The notes: generated by a model from the sequence alone, not told the origin. Shown: positions 42,867 through 52,745, counted from the first letter of the stretch. The stretch is 64,000 nucleotides of DNA from Cytophagales bacterium (GCA_030446715.1 JAUJMU010000008.1:186001-250000), one strand, 5' to 3'. Made by a program: numbers and translations.

Positions 42867-44294
42867 CTATTTTCCCGGATGATGCAAAAGCATTTGCATC
42901 CGGGTCACCACCTTTGCGTAAGCCGGATTGTTGGCCAGGTTGGTATACTCCTTCGGGTCTTTCCCGTGGTCGTAGAGTTCCGTGCCGGCTTTCCCGTTGT
43001 CCCATTCGGTATAGCGCCACTGCCCGGTACGCACACTCCGTCCCATCAGATCTTTCCGGTTGATCTGGGTATAGGCCGGCTTGTCCCATTTCAGGGTAGG
43101 GTTACCGAGCAGGGGGACTAAGCTTTTTCCCATCAGGTAGGGAGGCGCCTGCAGCCCGGTAAGCCCGGCCAGGGTCGGGTACAGGTCAAGCAGTTCCACT
43201 GTCCGGGGGCACACGGCTCCGTTGCCTTCCGCGCCGGGTGCGGCAATAATCAAAGGCACCCGGGCCGATTCCTCAAACAGGCTCTGCTTCATCCACTGGC
43301 CGTGCTCGGTCAACAGATAGCCGTGGTCACTCCAGAGCACTACCACTGTGTTATCGGACAGCCCCAACCGGCGGAGGGCATTGAGCAAACGGCCTACCTG
43401 GGCGTCCACGAAGGAGATGGAAGCGTAATAAGCCCGGATAGCCTCCCGGCGGTCCTGCTCGTTTAGCCCCCAGTTGGCGGGGGTAGTCCACAGGGCAGCC
43501 GGTGGAATGTCCGCTGCGTCGCCGGCCGGTCCTTTGGGCAAGGCAATTTTTTCCGGGGGATACAAATCAAAGTACTTTTCAGGAGCAATGAAGGGGCAGT
43601 GCGGGCGGAAAAATCCCACCGCCAGGAAAAAGGGCTTGTCCTGGTTTTCCTGCAGCAGCCGGATTGCTTCGCCGGCGACCATTCCGTCGGTTTGTTCTTC
43701 ATCAGTGCCTTCCGCTTCCAGCCAGGCAAGGGATGATCCCAGGCTCCGGCTGGGGGTTAGATTCTTCAGTTTGCCTTCTTCGGCTTTGTCCCGCCCTTTG
43801 GGATTGACCACCGTATGCCAGGATAAGCTGTCGTCCAGTCCGCTGGTGCCGATGTCGCCGGGCACCCCGTAGTGGAAGAGTTTGCCGACCCGGGCCGAAA
43901 AGTAGCCGTTGTTTTTGAACAATTGCGGCAAGGTAGTAACCGCAGGCACGGTGGAGCGGAAATGCGTCTGGAGATTAAAGACTTGCACCGAATCCGGACG
44001 TAATCCCGTCATCAGCGAGGAGCGGCTGGGGCTGCACCAGGGAATCTGGCAGTAGGCCCTTTGAAACATTACGCCGCTTCCGGCTAGTTTGTCAATATTA
44101 GGAGATTTTACCAGGGGATGGCCGTAGCAGCCCAGGTTATTGTTCAGGTCATCCACGGCAATGAACAGGACGTTGTAGGGACGGGGCGCCGGTTTTGGCT
44201 GGGCTTTGGGAAAAGCCGGTGCCAGTAAGGTGCCCAGTAAAATAACGGCCTTCAGCAACAGCACGGACCCGCCGTAGTAAGGAATGGATTTCAT
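42867..44294 (-). CDS. Secreted sulfatase, iduronate-2-sulfatase-like
   Basis: A 475-residue protein with signal peptide (hydrophobic LLLKAVILLGTLLAPAFPKA, about 12-31). Metal-binding DD at 48-49 (FIAVDDLN), formylglycine motif CSPSR at 87-91, and FFRPHCPFIAPEKYFDLYP, LWSDHGYLLTEHGQWMKQSLFEE as in iduronate-2-sulfatase relatives. It resembles the partial sulfatase at 1-770. The length is normal and the frame unbroken. It lies downstream of the broken sulfatase at 44647-46477, with a hairpin-rich gap of 350 bp between them. Substrate unknown. Confidence 0.93.
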   Translation of the reverse strand: MKSIPYYGGSVLLLKAVILLGTLLAPAFPKAQPKPAPRPYNVLFIAVDDLNNNLGCYGHPLVKSPNIDKLAGSGVMFQRAYCQIPWCSPSRSSLMTGLRPDSVQVFNLQTHFRSTVPAVTTLPQLFKNNGYFSARVGKLFHYGVPGDIGTSGLDDSLSWHTVVNPKGRDKAEEGKLKNLTPSRSLGSSLAWLEAEGTDEEQTDGMVAGEAIRLLQENQDKPFFLAVGFFRPHCPFIAPEKYFDLYPPEKIALPKGPAGDAADIPPAALWTTPANWGLNEQDRREAIRAYYASISFVDAQVGRLLNALRRLGLSDNTVVVLWSDHGYLLTEHGQWMKQSLFEESARVPLIIAAPGAEGNGAVCPRTVELLDLYPTLAGLTGLQAPPYLMGKSLVPLLGNPTLKWDKPAYTQINRKDLMGRSVRTGQWRYTEWDNGKAGTELYDHGKDPKEYTNLANNPAYAKVVTRMQMLLHHPGK

Positions 44295-44384
44295 TGGAGT
44301 GGTTTGCTTTTACTCTTCAAAGTATTGTGGTTGCCGGCGTCCCGTTCCGCCGTTCCGGCCGCCGCCCTTATTGTGGCCTTCCGG

Positions 44385-44474
44385 GCCAGTAACTCCGCCC
44401 GGAGGGTTACTCATTACTGCTCACTGCCGGGACGACAGCGGGGGCGGTACGTGTCCGCCCGGAGGGCTGCACTT
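44385..44474. repeat. Two related short hairpins, TCCGCCCGGAGGG type
   Basis: The motif TCCGCCCGGAGGG occurs at about 44394-44406 and again at about 44454-44466, each inside a short stem. They lie in the 350-bp gene-free gap between two sulfatase loci, beside the 134-bp element at 44501-44634. Confidence 0.6.
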
Positions 44475-44500
44475 CATACTTTCAGGACTTTCTCAAACTT

Positions 44501-44634
44501 TCAGGACTTTCTCAAAAGTGGTCAGTGTGACACTGACCACGGTCCGGCCGATACCCACCACGGTCACGTGTAGGGTATGGACCGCCGTTTGTGTCTCACA
44601 AACGGCAACCCGAAGCGTTTTGAGAAAGTCCTGA
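44501..44634. repeat. 134-bp structured element with 17-bp inverted termini and inner hairpins
   Basis: Termini 44501-44517 (TCAGGACTTTCTCAAAA) and 44618-44634 are perfect inverted complements. Inside lie a near-perfect 23-base palindrome (44517-44539, GTGGTCAGTGT/ACACTGACCAC), an ATACCC..GGGTAT pair, and a 10-bp stem with a TCT loop (44584-44606). The left terminus is duplicated in tandem just outside (44482-44497). A CTT flanks both ends, a possible 3-bp target duplication. It may be a miniature element or a structured RNA. It sits 13 bp past the stop of the minus-strand sulfatase pseudogene, so it could also end that transcript. Confidence 0.75.
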
Positions 44635-44646
44635 CTTTATTTAAAA

Positions 44647-46477
44647 TTACTTTTGCCGGGCAGCGTTCATTCGCTCCACATACACATAGAAAGCCCCGGT
44701 TCTGGTGTCTTTTTCATCGGTAAACCAGGCTTGCAGGCTGGCAGGGCCTTTGGGCAGCTCAACCCGGAAGGTGGTTGCCTCCCCGCCGGTTGAAACAGTT
44801 GCTTTCCGGGTAACTTCGCCTACCTTCAGGTGGGCGCTCTTCCAGCTAAATGGGGTTCCGGCCGGGTAAGCCTCCCCGCCCGGAACCGGTTCTCCGGCCG
44901 GGGCCGCTGCCGCATTGGCAAGACCTGACTCAACGGGCCACCGCCGAAGCGTCACCCGGTAAGTTCCGGCCTGCTGCACGTCTACCATCCAGGCCCCCGT
45001 AGAGGGCACGTTGCCTTTCCGGATCATCTCCTGGTTCCAGGGCGGGCATGGCTTTGGTGTCGGGGTGCACGTCGTGGCTGGTAAGGGCTACCGGGTTTTC
45101 TTTGTCTCCCAGCGGAATGCGCACGTATTCGTCCTTATGCCGGGAAACGTCTGCCCACCACTGTTCATACTGCTGTTGCAACACTTGCAGGGTGTCGGGA
45201 AAACGGGCAGCTATGTCACGCGTTTGACCCGGATCACTTCTCATGTCGTAGAGCTCCTTGCCGTTGATCAGCCGCCAGCGGTCAGTCATCACTGCCGACT
45301 GCTTCCACTTTTCCAGAAAATCCTCCCGCTGGGTGTCCACGATAACCGTGCGGGCGGGCCATTGCCGGACATTGCCTTTGAGCAGGGGTACCAGGCTGTT
45401 GCCGTCAAAGGCAATGGAGGGCTTCGGGATGACGCCGCAGAGTTCCAGCAGGGTGGGCATCACGTCCATGCAGGAGGTTAACTGAGTCACCTCCCGTCCT
45501 GCGGCTACTTGCCCGGCCGGATAGCGGATGAAAAACGGCGTGCGGTGCCCCCCTTCGTAGGGAGAAGCTTTTACCCCGCGCATTCCCGCATTAAAGCCTT
45601 TCCCGTTTTGAAAACCATCTTTTCCCACTTCCACACCCACTCCATAGGAAGTGCCATTATCCGTAGTAAAAATCAGGATGGTATTTTCGGCCAGCCCCCA
45701 CTGCTGTAGTTTCTCCATCAGCCGTCCGATGTTTTCATCCAGGTTGGTGATCATGCCGTAGAAGTTGGGATTAGGCACCTGCGGGATGCCCGTATAGGGA
45801 TTGCGGTAGGAGTCAGGCACGTGGTAGGGGGCGTGGGCCGCGTTGGCAGGCAGGTAGCAGAAGAAAGGCTCGTTCCGGTGCCTTTCCATAAACTTCATCG
45901 CCTCCCCGAACCAGACATCGGTGCAGTACCCCTTATGCTGCTGGGGCTGCCCGTTGTGGAAGTACGTATCATCAAAGTAGTCATTGTTCCAGTAGTCGGG
46001 GGTTTGCCCCACCCCGCCCCCCCGTGCACGAGCACCTCTTCAAAGCCGCGGTCCTGCGGCCGGTAGGGGTAATTGTCGCCCAGGTGCCACTTGCCGAAGA
46101 TGCCCGTCCGGTAACCGTTCTGGCCCAATACCTCGGCCAGGGTCGTTTCCCCTGCCCGCAGGATGGAGCGGCCCATGACCGTATGCCAGACGCCTAACCG
46201 GTTGAAATGCCTGCCCGTCATCAGGCTGGCCCGGGTGGGCGAACAGGTCGTACCCGTGTGGTAATTGGTCAGCCGCAGACTCTGCCGGTACAGCCCGTCG
46301 AGATTAGGCGTTTTTACCCAGGGGATTGCCGTGGCAGGCCAGGTCGCCGTAGCCTTGATCATCCGAAAGGATCAGAATGATGTTCGGCCGCCGGGGTTGG
46401 GCCGGTAGCGGATATAAGCCTAGCCAGAGGGTAAGACAGGTAATGGGGATATAAATGTATTTTCGTAGGGAATTCAT
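44647..46477 (-). pseudogene. Arylsulfatase with three single-base frameshifts
   Basis: The gene starts at 46477 ([21 protein letters not shown], signal peptide) and would encode about 609 residues. Three shifts break it: an extra C near 46325 (after [17 protein letters not shown]), a missing G near 46020 (HGGAG to GQTPDYWNNDYFDD) and an extra base near 45035 (before NQEMIRKGNVPSTGAW). Together they sum to +1, agreeing with the 1831-nt length. The pieces carry the formylglycine motif CSPTR in TTCSPTRASLMTGRH, TTDNGTSYGVGVEVGKDG and a C-terminal beta domain of about 125 residues. Catalytic residues are all present once the frame is corrected. Two shifts lie in C or G runs, so sequencing error is possible, but three in one gene with clean neighbours favours decay. 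Confidence 0.85.
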
Positions 46478-46674
46478 GCTCTGTTAAAATACGATTAAGT
46501 AGATGAGTAGATTTAAATATAGGCAGATGTGCAAATGAAGCATTGATTCACAGTACTTTATCAATTGATGAGGTTATACTTGATCTGGCATGATTACTTA
46601 TTTGGTATGTGTGGCATTCCTTTGTCTGATTTCTCCGGCCTCAGGCATTTTTCGCAACTCATCCCGCCGCTTTA

Positions 46675-48159
46675 TCAACGAACGGGAGCAGGAACCGGCG
46701 ATCCGTAATACGGGTACTGGTCCCACCGGTCGTCATCACTGGTCGCCCGGGGATCATCCGTTTGGGTCATCCAGCCGGTTAAGGCCCGGTCTAACTCTTT
46801 CAGTTTTTTGCTGTATTTGGGATCTTGCGCCAGGTTATTGAGTTGGAACGGGTCGGCGGCCAGATCGTACAGCTCGGTCGCGGGACGTTTGCCATAGGCC
46901 AGTTCAAAGAAACTCCGCGTCGGAGTCTCGTTTCCGCCTTCCGGAGGATTGGGCCGCAGGTTTCGGTTGTGCAGCACCACCTCTTTGGTGGGCGAAGCAT
47001 CCGTGTCCCCGAAAGTACCCACCGAAAAAACGTGTTCCGGATCGCCTCCCGGCCAGCGGTCGGGACGAAAGTTGCGGATGTAGAGGAAGTCTTCCGTGCG
47101 CACGGCCCGGGACGGATACCCCAGGTTGTCCTTGCGAACATACGCGTGGCGTTCCCTCTCCGTAAAAACCATTTTTCTTTCTTCATATTTTCCTTTTCCC
47201 GTCAGCAAGGGCAACAGGCTGGCGCCGGACATATCCTTCGGCACCCGCTGACCGGCGGCCTCCAGGAAAGTGGGCGCCAAATCCACTAAACTGACAAACG
47301 TGTCCACTACCCGTTTCCCCGGTATCTTCCCCTTCCAGCGGATGGCCAGGGGCATTTGGGTGCCGCTGTCGTAGAGGTTGGCTTTGGCCCGCGGAAAGGG
47401 CATGCCGTTGTCACTGGTGACCACAATCAGGGTGTTGTCCAGTTGGCCGGCGTTCTCCAGGATTTGGAGCATGTCCCCCAGATCACGGTCAAGCCGCTCG
47501 ATTTCAAAGTAATAATCCAGGATATCCCGCCTGACTTCGGGGGTATCGGGCAGCCATCCCGGAACCCGTACTTTAGCCGGGTCCATGCCGGATTTTTCGC
47601 CCGTACCTTTTTCGTAAGCCCGGTGCGGGTCCTGGCTGCCAAACCAGAAACAAAACGGATTACCGGCCGGTACGCTTGCGAAGAACTCCCGGAAGCTGGG
47701 GTAGGCTTTGCCGGCCGGATTATGCGCATACCCGCCGGCCTCGTGGTTGCCCGGTCCCCAGCCTTTGCGTTCCATGCCCACCACGTAGCCGGCCGAATCG
47801 AGGAGGCTCGTATAATTGGGAAATTTTCGGGGCAGGAAGCCGTGCAAACTGGCGCCTTCCTGGAGCCGGTGGGGATACTGACCGGTTAGCAGCGCCGCGC
47901 GGGAAGGAGTGCACGAAGGCGTGGCGCAGTAGGCGTTGGTAAACAGCACCCCCTCCCGTGCAATGCGGTCGAAATGGGGCGTTTTTACGACCGGGTCCCC
48001 GTAAATGCCCGCGTGCGGAAAGGACCAGTCATCGGCAATCACCAGCAGGATGTTGGGGAGGGGAGCTTTCGGTGCCCTTTTTTCTGCGGGTATTTCAGGG
48101 CCCGGGCCCAGCGCCAGCAGTAAAAGCAAACAGGTAGTTGTAAAGAACGAAAACGACAT
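46675..48159 (-). CDS. Secreted sulfatase, heparan N-sulfatase-like
   Basis: About 494 residues from the Met at 48159 (MSFSFFTTTCLLLLLALG), which yields a proper signal peptide; the ATG at 48192 adds 11 residues. The sulfatase core has VIADDWSFPHAGIYGD, the formylglycine motif CTPSR at about 83-87, FWFGSQDPHRAYEKG, and TSDNGMPFPRAKANLYDSG. It is related to the protein at 1181-2563. The frame is unbroken. It heads the minus-strand row of sulfatases, facing the plus-strand genes that begin beyond 48193, so a divergent promoter should lie in the intervening gap. Confidence 0.93.
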   Translation of the reverse strand: MSFSFFTTTCLLLLLALGPGPEIPAEKRAPKAPLPNILLVIADDWSFPHAGIYGDPVVKTPHFDRIAREGVLFTNAYCATPSCTPSRAALLTGQYPHRLQEGASLHGFLPRKFPNYTSLLDSAGYVVGMERKGWGPGNHEAGGYAHNPAGKAYPSFREFFASVPAGNPFCFWFGSQDPHRAYEKGTGEKSGMDPAKVRVPGWLPDTPEVRRDILDYYFEIERLDRDLGDMLQILENAGQLDNTLIVVTSDNGMPFPRAKANLYDSGTQMPLAIRWKGKIPGKRVVDTFVSLVDLAPTFLEAAGQRVPKDMSGASLLPLLTGKGKYEERKMVFTERERHAYVRKDNLGYPSRAVRTEDFLYIRNFRPDRWPGGDPEHVFSVGTFGDTDASPTKEVVLHNRNLRPNPPEGGNETPTRSFFELAYGKRPATELYDLAADPFQLNNLAQDPKYSKKLKELDRALTGWMTQTDDPRATSDDDRWDQYPYYGSPVPAPVR

Positions 48160-48192
48160 AGGCAGCAAGATATGATTTGGTGGGTGGTACAC

Positions 48193-48775
48193 TGTGGACG
48201 CTTACGCGGAAGGCGCGCTTCCTTTTAAGTATTATCCGCGGGTTGGTAATATTTCACTAAAAAACTTGATTTATTTTATGAGAGAACGAACGGCGGCCCT
48301 CACCCCGGTTCATTTACAATTGCCCTCCTGACGCGCCTTTGCCCATCAAATATACATTCGCGGGGTTTCCGCTCTAAACGGGGATTTGTTGGATTTATTT
48401 TATAAAAACTTAGGCTCTCCCCCCGGAGTACGTCAATTTCTGCTAAAATAAATAAAATTTTCTGATGAGGTTTTACCTCCCGGTGGATAATCCTTACAGA
48501 AGGACAGGTACTCTCCAGCCGGCTACGCACCATCCCTCCAGGAACGTTCCTCTGCCCGGATAAAGGCCTTTGTCCGGTACTTACAACCTGGCTACGCCTG
48601 GGGTGATGCCCTAAGTGCCTTATCACCTTGCTTACCTGAGTATTAACAAAAAACCGAAATTATCATTTCACTTAAACCATTACCATTATGTACGCAAATT
48701 CTATTACGCATTGGTTACCTGCACAGGTCTCCCGATGGGGAGGCGTCCTTATGCGGATGGTAAATATCCGTCTCC
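48193..48775. other. Divergent intergenic region with no clear gene
   Basis: This 583-bp stretch separates the minus-strand sulfatases from the plus-strand cluster. It contains the ECF-promoter-like block at 48440-48503. The sequence after it (48505-48680) is hairpin-prone and lacks a coding frame I can recognise. It probably contains promoters for both sides and debris of a deleted gene. Confidence 0.5.
48440..48503 (+). promoter_or_regulatory. ECF-type promoter-like motif
   Basis: An A/T tract (CTAAAATAAATAAAATTTT) is followed by GATGAGG at 48464-48470 and GGATAATCCTTACAGAAG ending about 48502. The same layout occurs upstream of fecR at 56031-56095 on the same strand and, in reverse, at 32657-32720. 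No fecR or sigma gene follows here; the nearest plus-strand genes encode the beta-helix stub and the full beta-helix protein. Confidence 0.5.
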
Positions 48776-49237
48776 TTGCACGGCGTTTTTAATTCAGGAG
48801 AGGGAGATTTCCGGCTGCCGGAAACTTCACCGGCCAGAGATAAAGCAATGGCGGTTGAAGACGGTGTGGCCAGACTGATTGGTTTAACCGAAGTAAGCGG
48901 TTACGACATTGGAGCTGTGCAATACGGCGCTCCTAACCCGGATTGTACAGCCAGTGAAGATAAATCGTCTGCAGCAGAGCTAATGGCTGATGCAGTCCGC
49001 CTCTACCCTAATCCTTCTTCTCAGGTAGTGCATCTGCAAGTGCCAGTCAGTGATGAGCAACCAATACGGATAATGGTTCACAACAGTTTGTCCCGCGAAG
49101 TACTACGCCTGGAAAAGACCTTGCAGGCAGGAGAAGAGTTGCCATCAGCCGTAGCTTACCTCAAACATGGTATGTATACGGTCACAATTCAGCAGGGCAA
49201 CCGGCGCACCACTAAAAAGCTGCTCATCAGCCGGTAA
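48776..49237 (+). pseudogene. C-terminal stub of a third beta-helix/type IX-secreted protein
   Basis: The frame is open from about 48764 and encodes the last beta-helix rung (GDFRLPETSPARDKAM, SGYDIGAVQYG) and a type IX sorting domain (VRLYPNPSSQVVHLQVPVS to TKKLLISR). Compared with the paralogues at 34077-36920 and 49448-52615, the signal peptide, nearly the whole helix, Fn3 and PA14 are missing; here the helix joins the sorting domain directly. The only start is a TTG at 48776 with no signal peptide, so it is a relic. Confidence 0.75.
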
Positions 49238-49269
49238 TCTCTCTGCAAGTATAAATGGATTACTCCGTA

Positions 49270-49329
49270 AATCATTCAATCCACTGAAGCTGACGGTAAA
49301 AGCTGCCGGCTTCAGTGAATTGAATGATT
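49270..49329 (+). terminator. Strong hairpin after the beta-helix stub
   Basis: Arms 49270-49290 and 49309-49329 are 21 bases long with one mismatch (AATCATTCAAT..ACTGAAGC) and an 18-base loop. It lies 32 bp past the stop at 49237 and ahead of the next gene. It probably ends or shields the upstream transcript; no U tract follows. Confidence 0.55.
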
Positions 49330-49447
49330 CAACCAAATGCGGAGGCAGGCGTCTCATCACTTTTGATTTATATAAATAATTGAGTATTAACCAGTCTCAT
49401 CCGCCCATTTACTCATCTCCTCATTCACCTTACAAACAACAATCTTT

Positions 49448-52400
49448 ATGCAATTAAAAACCCTTACTTTACCTTTAATTCAAAAGTTCCGGCAAGGCCT
49501 GACTACTGTCCGGTACGGATTGTTAGCCGTCCTCGTATGCCTGGCCGCCCATTCGGCTGATGCGCAAAACTGCCTCGAATGTGCCGAACCGGGCGACATC
49601 ACCGATGCCCCTTCGGGTGACGGTACGGTCACCATCCGGGATACCGACTACGATCCCACCGGCGGCCTTTTCGTGGATGCGGTCAATGGGGACGATGCCA
49701 CCGGAGACGGTACTATCGGCAAGCCCTGGAAAACCTTGAAAAAAGCCATTACCACTGCTCCTGCCGGCGCTAAGATTGTCCTTCGGGAAGGTAATTACCG
49801 CGAAGGTCTGTATCGGGCAATTGACGGCAATACTTCCTTAAACCGGAGTACCAGCTTTAATAAAAAGCTCACCCTCCAGCCTTATCCGCACGAGAAAGCC
49901 TGGCTGAAGGGGAGTCTGGATGTTTCTACGGGCTGGACCCAGGATGGGGCGGTATGGGTCAGGAACTGGCCCTACCAGTTTGAGTCGGATACGGTAAGAT
50001 GTCCCAGGTGTGTGAACAAACCCGACGGCAAATATCCCGAATCTTCCATCATTACGGCCGCCAGGGATATGGTTTTCATCAATGGAAAGAGCGTGAAGCA
50101 GGTGCTTCAGAAAGAACAGGTAGGCCCGGGCGAGTTTTACGTGGACTACGCGACCGACCAGCTTTACATCGGCGATGATCCGGCGGGTAAACTGATAGAA
50201 GCCACTGCTTTTGAAGGGGCGTTTGGTATTTCCGGCGGAAATCCCGGTCCGGCGGACGGCCTGGTGATCCGGGGAATTGGATTTGCCCATTTTGCTTACT
50301 CCGCCTTCTACCAGAATGCCAGAGATGCCGTGCTGGAAAACAATACCTTTGCCTGGAACGCCATTACGGGCGTTAACCTGACTGCCCCCAACGTAACCTT
50401 CCGGGGCAACATTACCAGCTATAATGGCCGCCTCGGGATCAGATCCGGCGGGAGCAACCTGAGACTGGAAGGCAACGTGATCAGCTACAACAACATTGAA
50501 GGTTTTTCCGCCTCGTGGGATGCGGCCGGCACTAAAATTACCGCCAACACCTCAAGTGTTAACCGGGGGCTGGTGGTTCGGAATAACCTGGTGGAAAACA
50601 ACCGGGCGGCCGGCATCTGGATTGACATCAACGTGTTGAACGCGGTAGTGGTCAATAACCTTACCCGGAAAAACTCTGCCTTCAGTATCTTCCTCGAAAT
50701 TTCCCAGGGCGGCATCATTGCCGGAAACACCTGCATTGAAAACGGAACCGGGATTGCCGTAAGCGGCACCAGCAAGGCAAAGGTGTACAACAATACGCTG
50801 ATCAACAACAACACCAACCTCTACGTGAAGGATACCGAAAGGCTCAATACCAATGCCACCCTCAGAAGTCAGGGCTTTGACTGGGAATCGTACGACAATA
50901 TCTTGAAGAATAACATTTTGTACAAAGGAAAGCCTACCAGGGAACCTTTCGCCATGCTGGATTTCGAACAGTGGCCCTGCAATGACGAGCAGGCAATGGT
51001 GTCAGAACTGGACCACAATGCCTATTACCGCACGGATGCCAATAGTCCTAAAAATGTAGTACGCTACGCGCCGGCTCCGGATGATGATTGTACCAATAGT
51101 GGCACACTGGGAATTAAATTCCCAACCTTAGCCGGTTTCCGGGCCGCTTATCCGCAGTTTGAGCAACATTCCATCTACCGGGAAGGGCAGGCGCAGGACG
51201 TGTTCTTTGTAAATGCTTCCCGGGGAGATTATCGTTTAAGGTCCGGTTCTCCGGCCATCCGGGCCGGGGCGCCGCTGCCGGACGACGTAGCCGCGGCGCT
51301 GGGTCTGCCCGCCGGGGTAGCGGTGGATATGGGCGCTTACCAAACCGAAGCGCCGGAAGTTCCGTTGGCGTTAGCGGCAACTGCGGTATCGAATACCCAG
51401 ATAGATTTGGGCTGGAAGGATAACTCGGCCACCGAAGCCGGCTTTGTCATCGAGGTGTCTGAAGGCAATGCCTCCTCCTTTGCGGCCATTGATACGACTG
51501 CCGCCAATGCCGTTTCGTATAGTGCCGTAAACCTAAGCGGTAATACTACTTATTTCTTCCGGCTGAAAGCGCTCAACGCGGCGGGAAGTTCCGCTTACAG
51601 TGATCCGGTTTCGGCAACTACCTTCCCTGATCCGCCCGCCGCCGCCGCCCTGACCGCAACCGTTCTTTCCCAGCGGACGATCAGTTTAAGCTGGACGGAT
51701 AACGCCGATAATGAAGAAGGATACCGGGTGGAAAGAAGCGTAGCCGGCGGCGCCTTTGAAACCGTGGCTACTCTGGCAGCTGATGCCACTGCCTTCAAAC
51801 ACACCGGCCTTGCCGCCGGTGCGGCGTATACCTACCGGATTACGGGTTATAACCGGGGCGGAGAGACCCCATCCAACCCGGTAACCGTCACTACGCTGGC
51901 CGCCGGCAAGGGTTTAACGGGAACTTACTACAAAAGCAAGGACTTCAACGGCTCAAGCTTCTCCCGGGTGGATGCCACCGTTGATTTTGACTGGGGAATG
52001 GGGGCGCCCGACTCCAGCATGAGCCACAATACCTTCTCGGTGCGCTGGCAGGGACAACTGGAAGCCGTGCATTCGGAAACCTATACCTTTCAAACCGTTA
52101 CCGACGATGGCGTAAGGCTATGGGTAAACGGGAAACTTTTAATTGACGACTGGACGCAGCGGGGCCAGAGAACCAATGCGGCTACCATTGCCCTGGAAGC
52201 GGATAAACGCTACGAAATCAGAATGGAATATTACGAAAATGACAGCATAGCCAGAGTGCAGTTGCGGTGGAGCAGCCCCTCACAACCGGAACAAATTGTG
52301 CCCCAAACCCAGTTGTACGCGTCCGCTGTCACCGCGACCGCCAACAAGGCGGTTACCCTGGAGTGGTCTGCTTCTTTGTATCCGAATCCGGCCAGTGAGT

Positions 52401-52615
52401 TCATCAACCTGCAGTTGAACTTAACCCAGGACGGACCGGTGCGGATAACGGTGTATGATCACTTTAACGGCCCGGTGCTGACGGTGGAACGGAACGTAAC
52501 GGGCCAGGGAACGTTGCGCTTACCGGTACGCCACCTGAGAGCCGGCGTGTACATGCTGAAGATTGAAAAAGGCGGCCAACAGGTGGTTACCCGGTTGATC
52601 GTCAGAAAAGAGTAG
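49448..52615 (+). CDS. Secreted parallel beta-helix/Fn3/PA14 protein with type IX secretion C-terminal domain
   Basis: A 1055-residue protein with signal peptide (YGLLAVLVCLAAHSADAQ, about 23-40). The order is: FVDAVNGDDATGDGTIGKPW opening a right-handed beta-helix (about 70-600, rungs such as VRNNLVENNRAAG), two fibronectin III domains (about 640-735 and 740-815), a PA14 domain (about 820-955, GLTGTYYKSKDFNGSSF, TDDGVRLWVNGKLLIDD) and a type IX sorting domain (SLYPNPASEFINLQLN to the end). It differs from the protein at 34077-36920 chiefly by the second Fn3 domain. A polysaccharide-lyase or glycan-binding role outside the cell is likely but no catalytic residues can be named. Confidence 0.88.
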   Translation: MQLKTLTLPLIQKFRQGLTTVRYGLLAVLVCLAAHSADAQNCLECAEPGDITDAPSGDGTVTIRDTDYDPTGGLFVDAVNGDDATGDGTIGKPWKTLKKAITTAPAGAKIVLREGNYREGLYRAIDGNTSLNRSTSFNKKLTLQPYPHEKAWLKGSLDVSTGWTQDGAVWVRNWPYQFESDTVRCPRCVNKPDGKYPESSIITAARDMVFINGKSVKQVLQKEQVGPGEFYVDYATDQLYIGDDPAGKLIEATAFEGAFGISGGNPGPADGLVIRGIGFAHFAYSAFYQNARDAVLENNTFAWNAITGVNLTAPNVTFRGNITSYNGRLGIRSGGSNLRLEGNVISYNNIEGFSASWDAAGTKITANTSSVNRGLVVRNNLVENNRAAGIWIDINVLNAVVVNNLTRKNSAFSIFLEISQGGIIAGNTCIENGTGIAVSGTSKAKVYNNTLINNNTNLYVKDTERLNTNATLRSQGFDWESYDNILKNNILYKGKPTREPFAMLDFEQWPCNDEQAMVSELDHNAYYRTDANSPKNVVRYAPAPDDDCTNSGTLGIKFPTLAGFRAAYPQFEQHSIYREGQAQDVFFVNASRGDYRLRSGSPAIRAGAPLPDDVAAALGLPAGVAVDMGAYQTEAPEVPLALAATAVSNTQIDLGWKDNSATEAGFVIEVSEGNASSFAAIDTTAANAVSYSAVNLSGNTTYFFRLKALNAAGSSAYSDPVSATTFPDPPAAAALTATVLSQRTISLSWTDNADNEEGYRVERSVAGGAFETVATLAADATAFKHTGLAAGAAYTYRITGYNRGGETPSNPVTVTTLAAGKGLTGTYYKSKDFNGSSFSRVDATVDFDWGMGAPDSSMSHNTFSVRWQGQLEAVHSETYTFQTVTDDGVRLWVNGKLLIDDWTQRGQRTNAATIALEADKRYEIRMEYYENDSIARVQLRWSSPSQPEQIVPQTQLYASAVTATANKAVTLEWSASLYPNPASEFINLQLNLTQDGPVRITVYDHFNGPVLTVERNVTGQGTLRLPVRHLRAGVYMLKIEKGGQQVVTRLIVRKE

Positions 52616-52694
52616 GGAATCCCAATAAGGCTTTCGCTTATTCCTTAGATTTGTTAATTATTGACTTTCAGGAAGATGCGGATTTACAGTGGAG

Positions 52695-52745
52695 AACCAC
52701 CCCTGTCCCCTCCTTGAAGGAAGGAGGGGACAGGGTGGTTTTTGC
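52695..52745 (+). terminator. Rho-independent terminator
   Basis: A long GC-rich stem (AACCACCCCTGTCCCCTCC paired with GGAGGGGACAGGGTGGTT) around a short GAA-containing loop is followed by TTTTTGC. It lies 80 bp past the stop of the beta-helix gene and fits a terminator on the plus strand. Confidence 0.75.

Noticed and set aside
44479-44517. CRISPR-like direct repeat TTTCAGGACTTTCTCAAA
   Set aside because: Only two tandem units with no spacers; explained by the duplicated terminus of the 134-bp element.
48300-48626. Minus-strand frame of 108 codons in the divergent gap
   Set aside because: No family resemblance and it overlaps the ECF-promoter-like block; composition is not coding-like.
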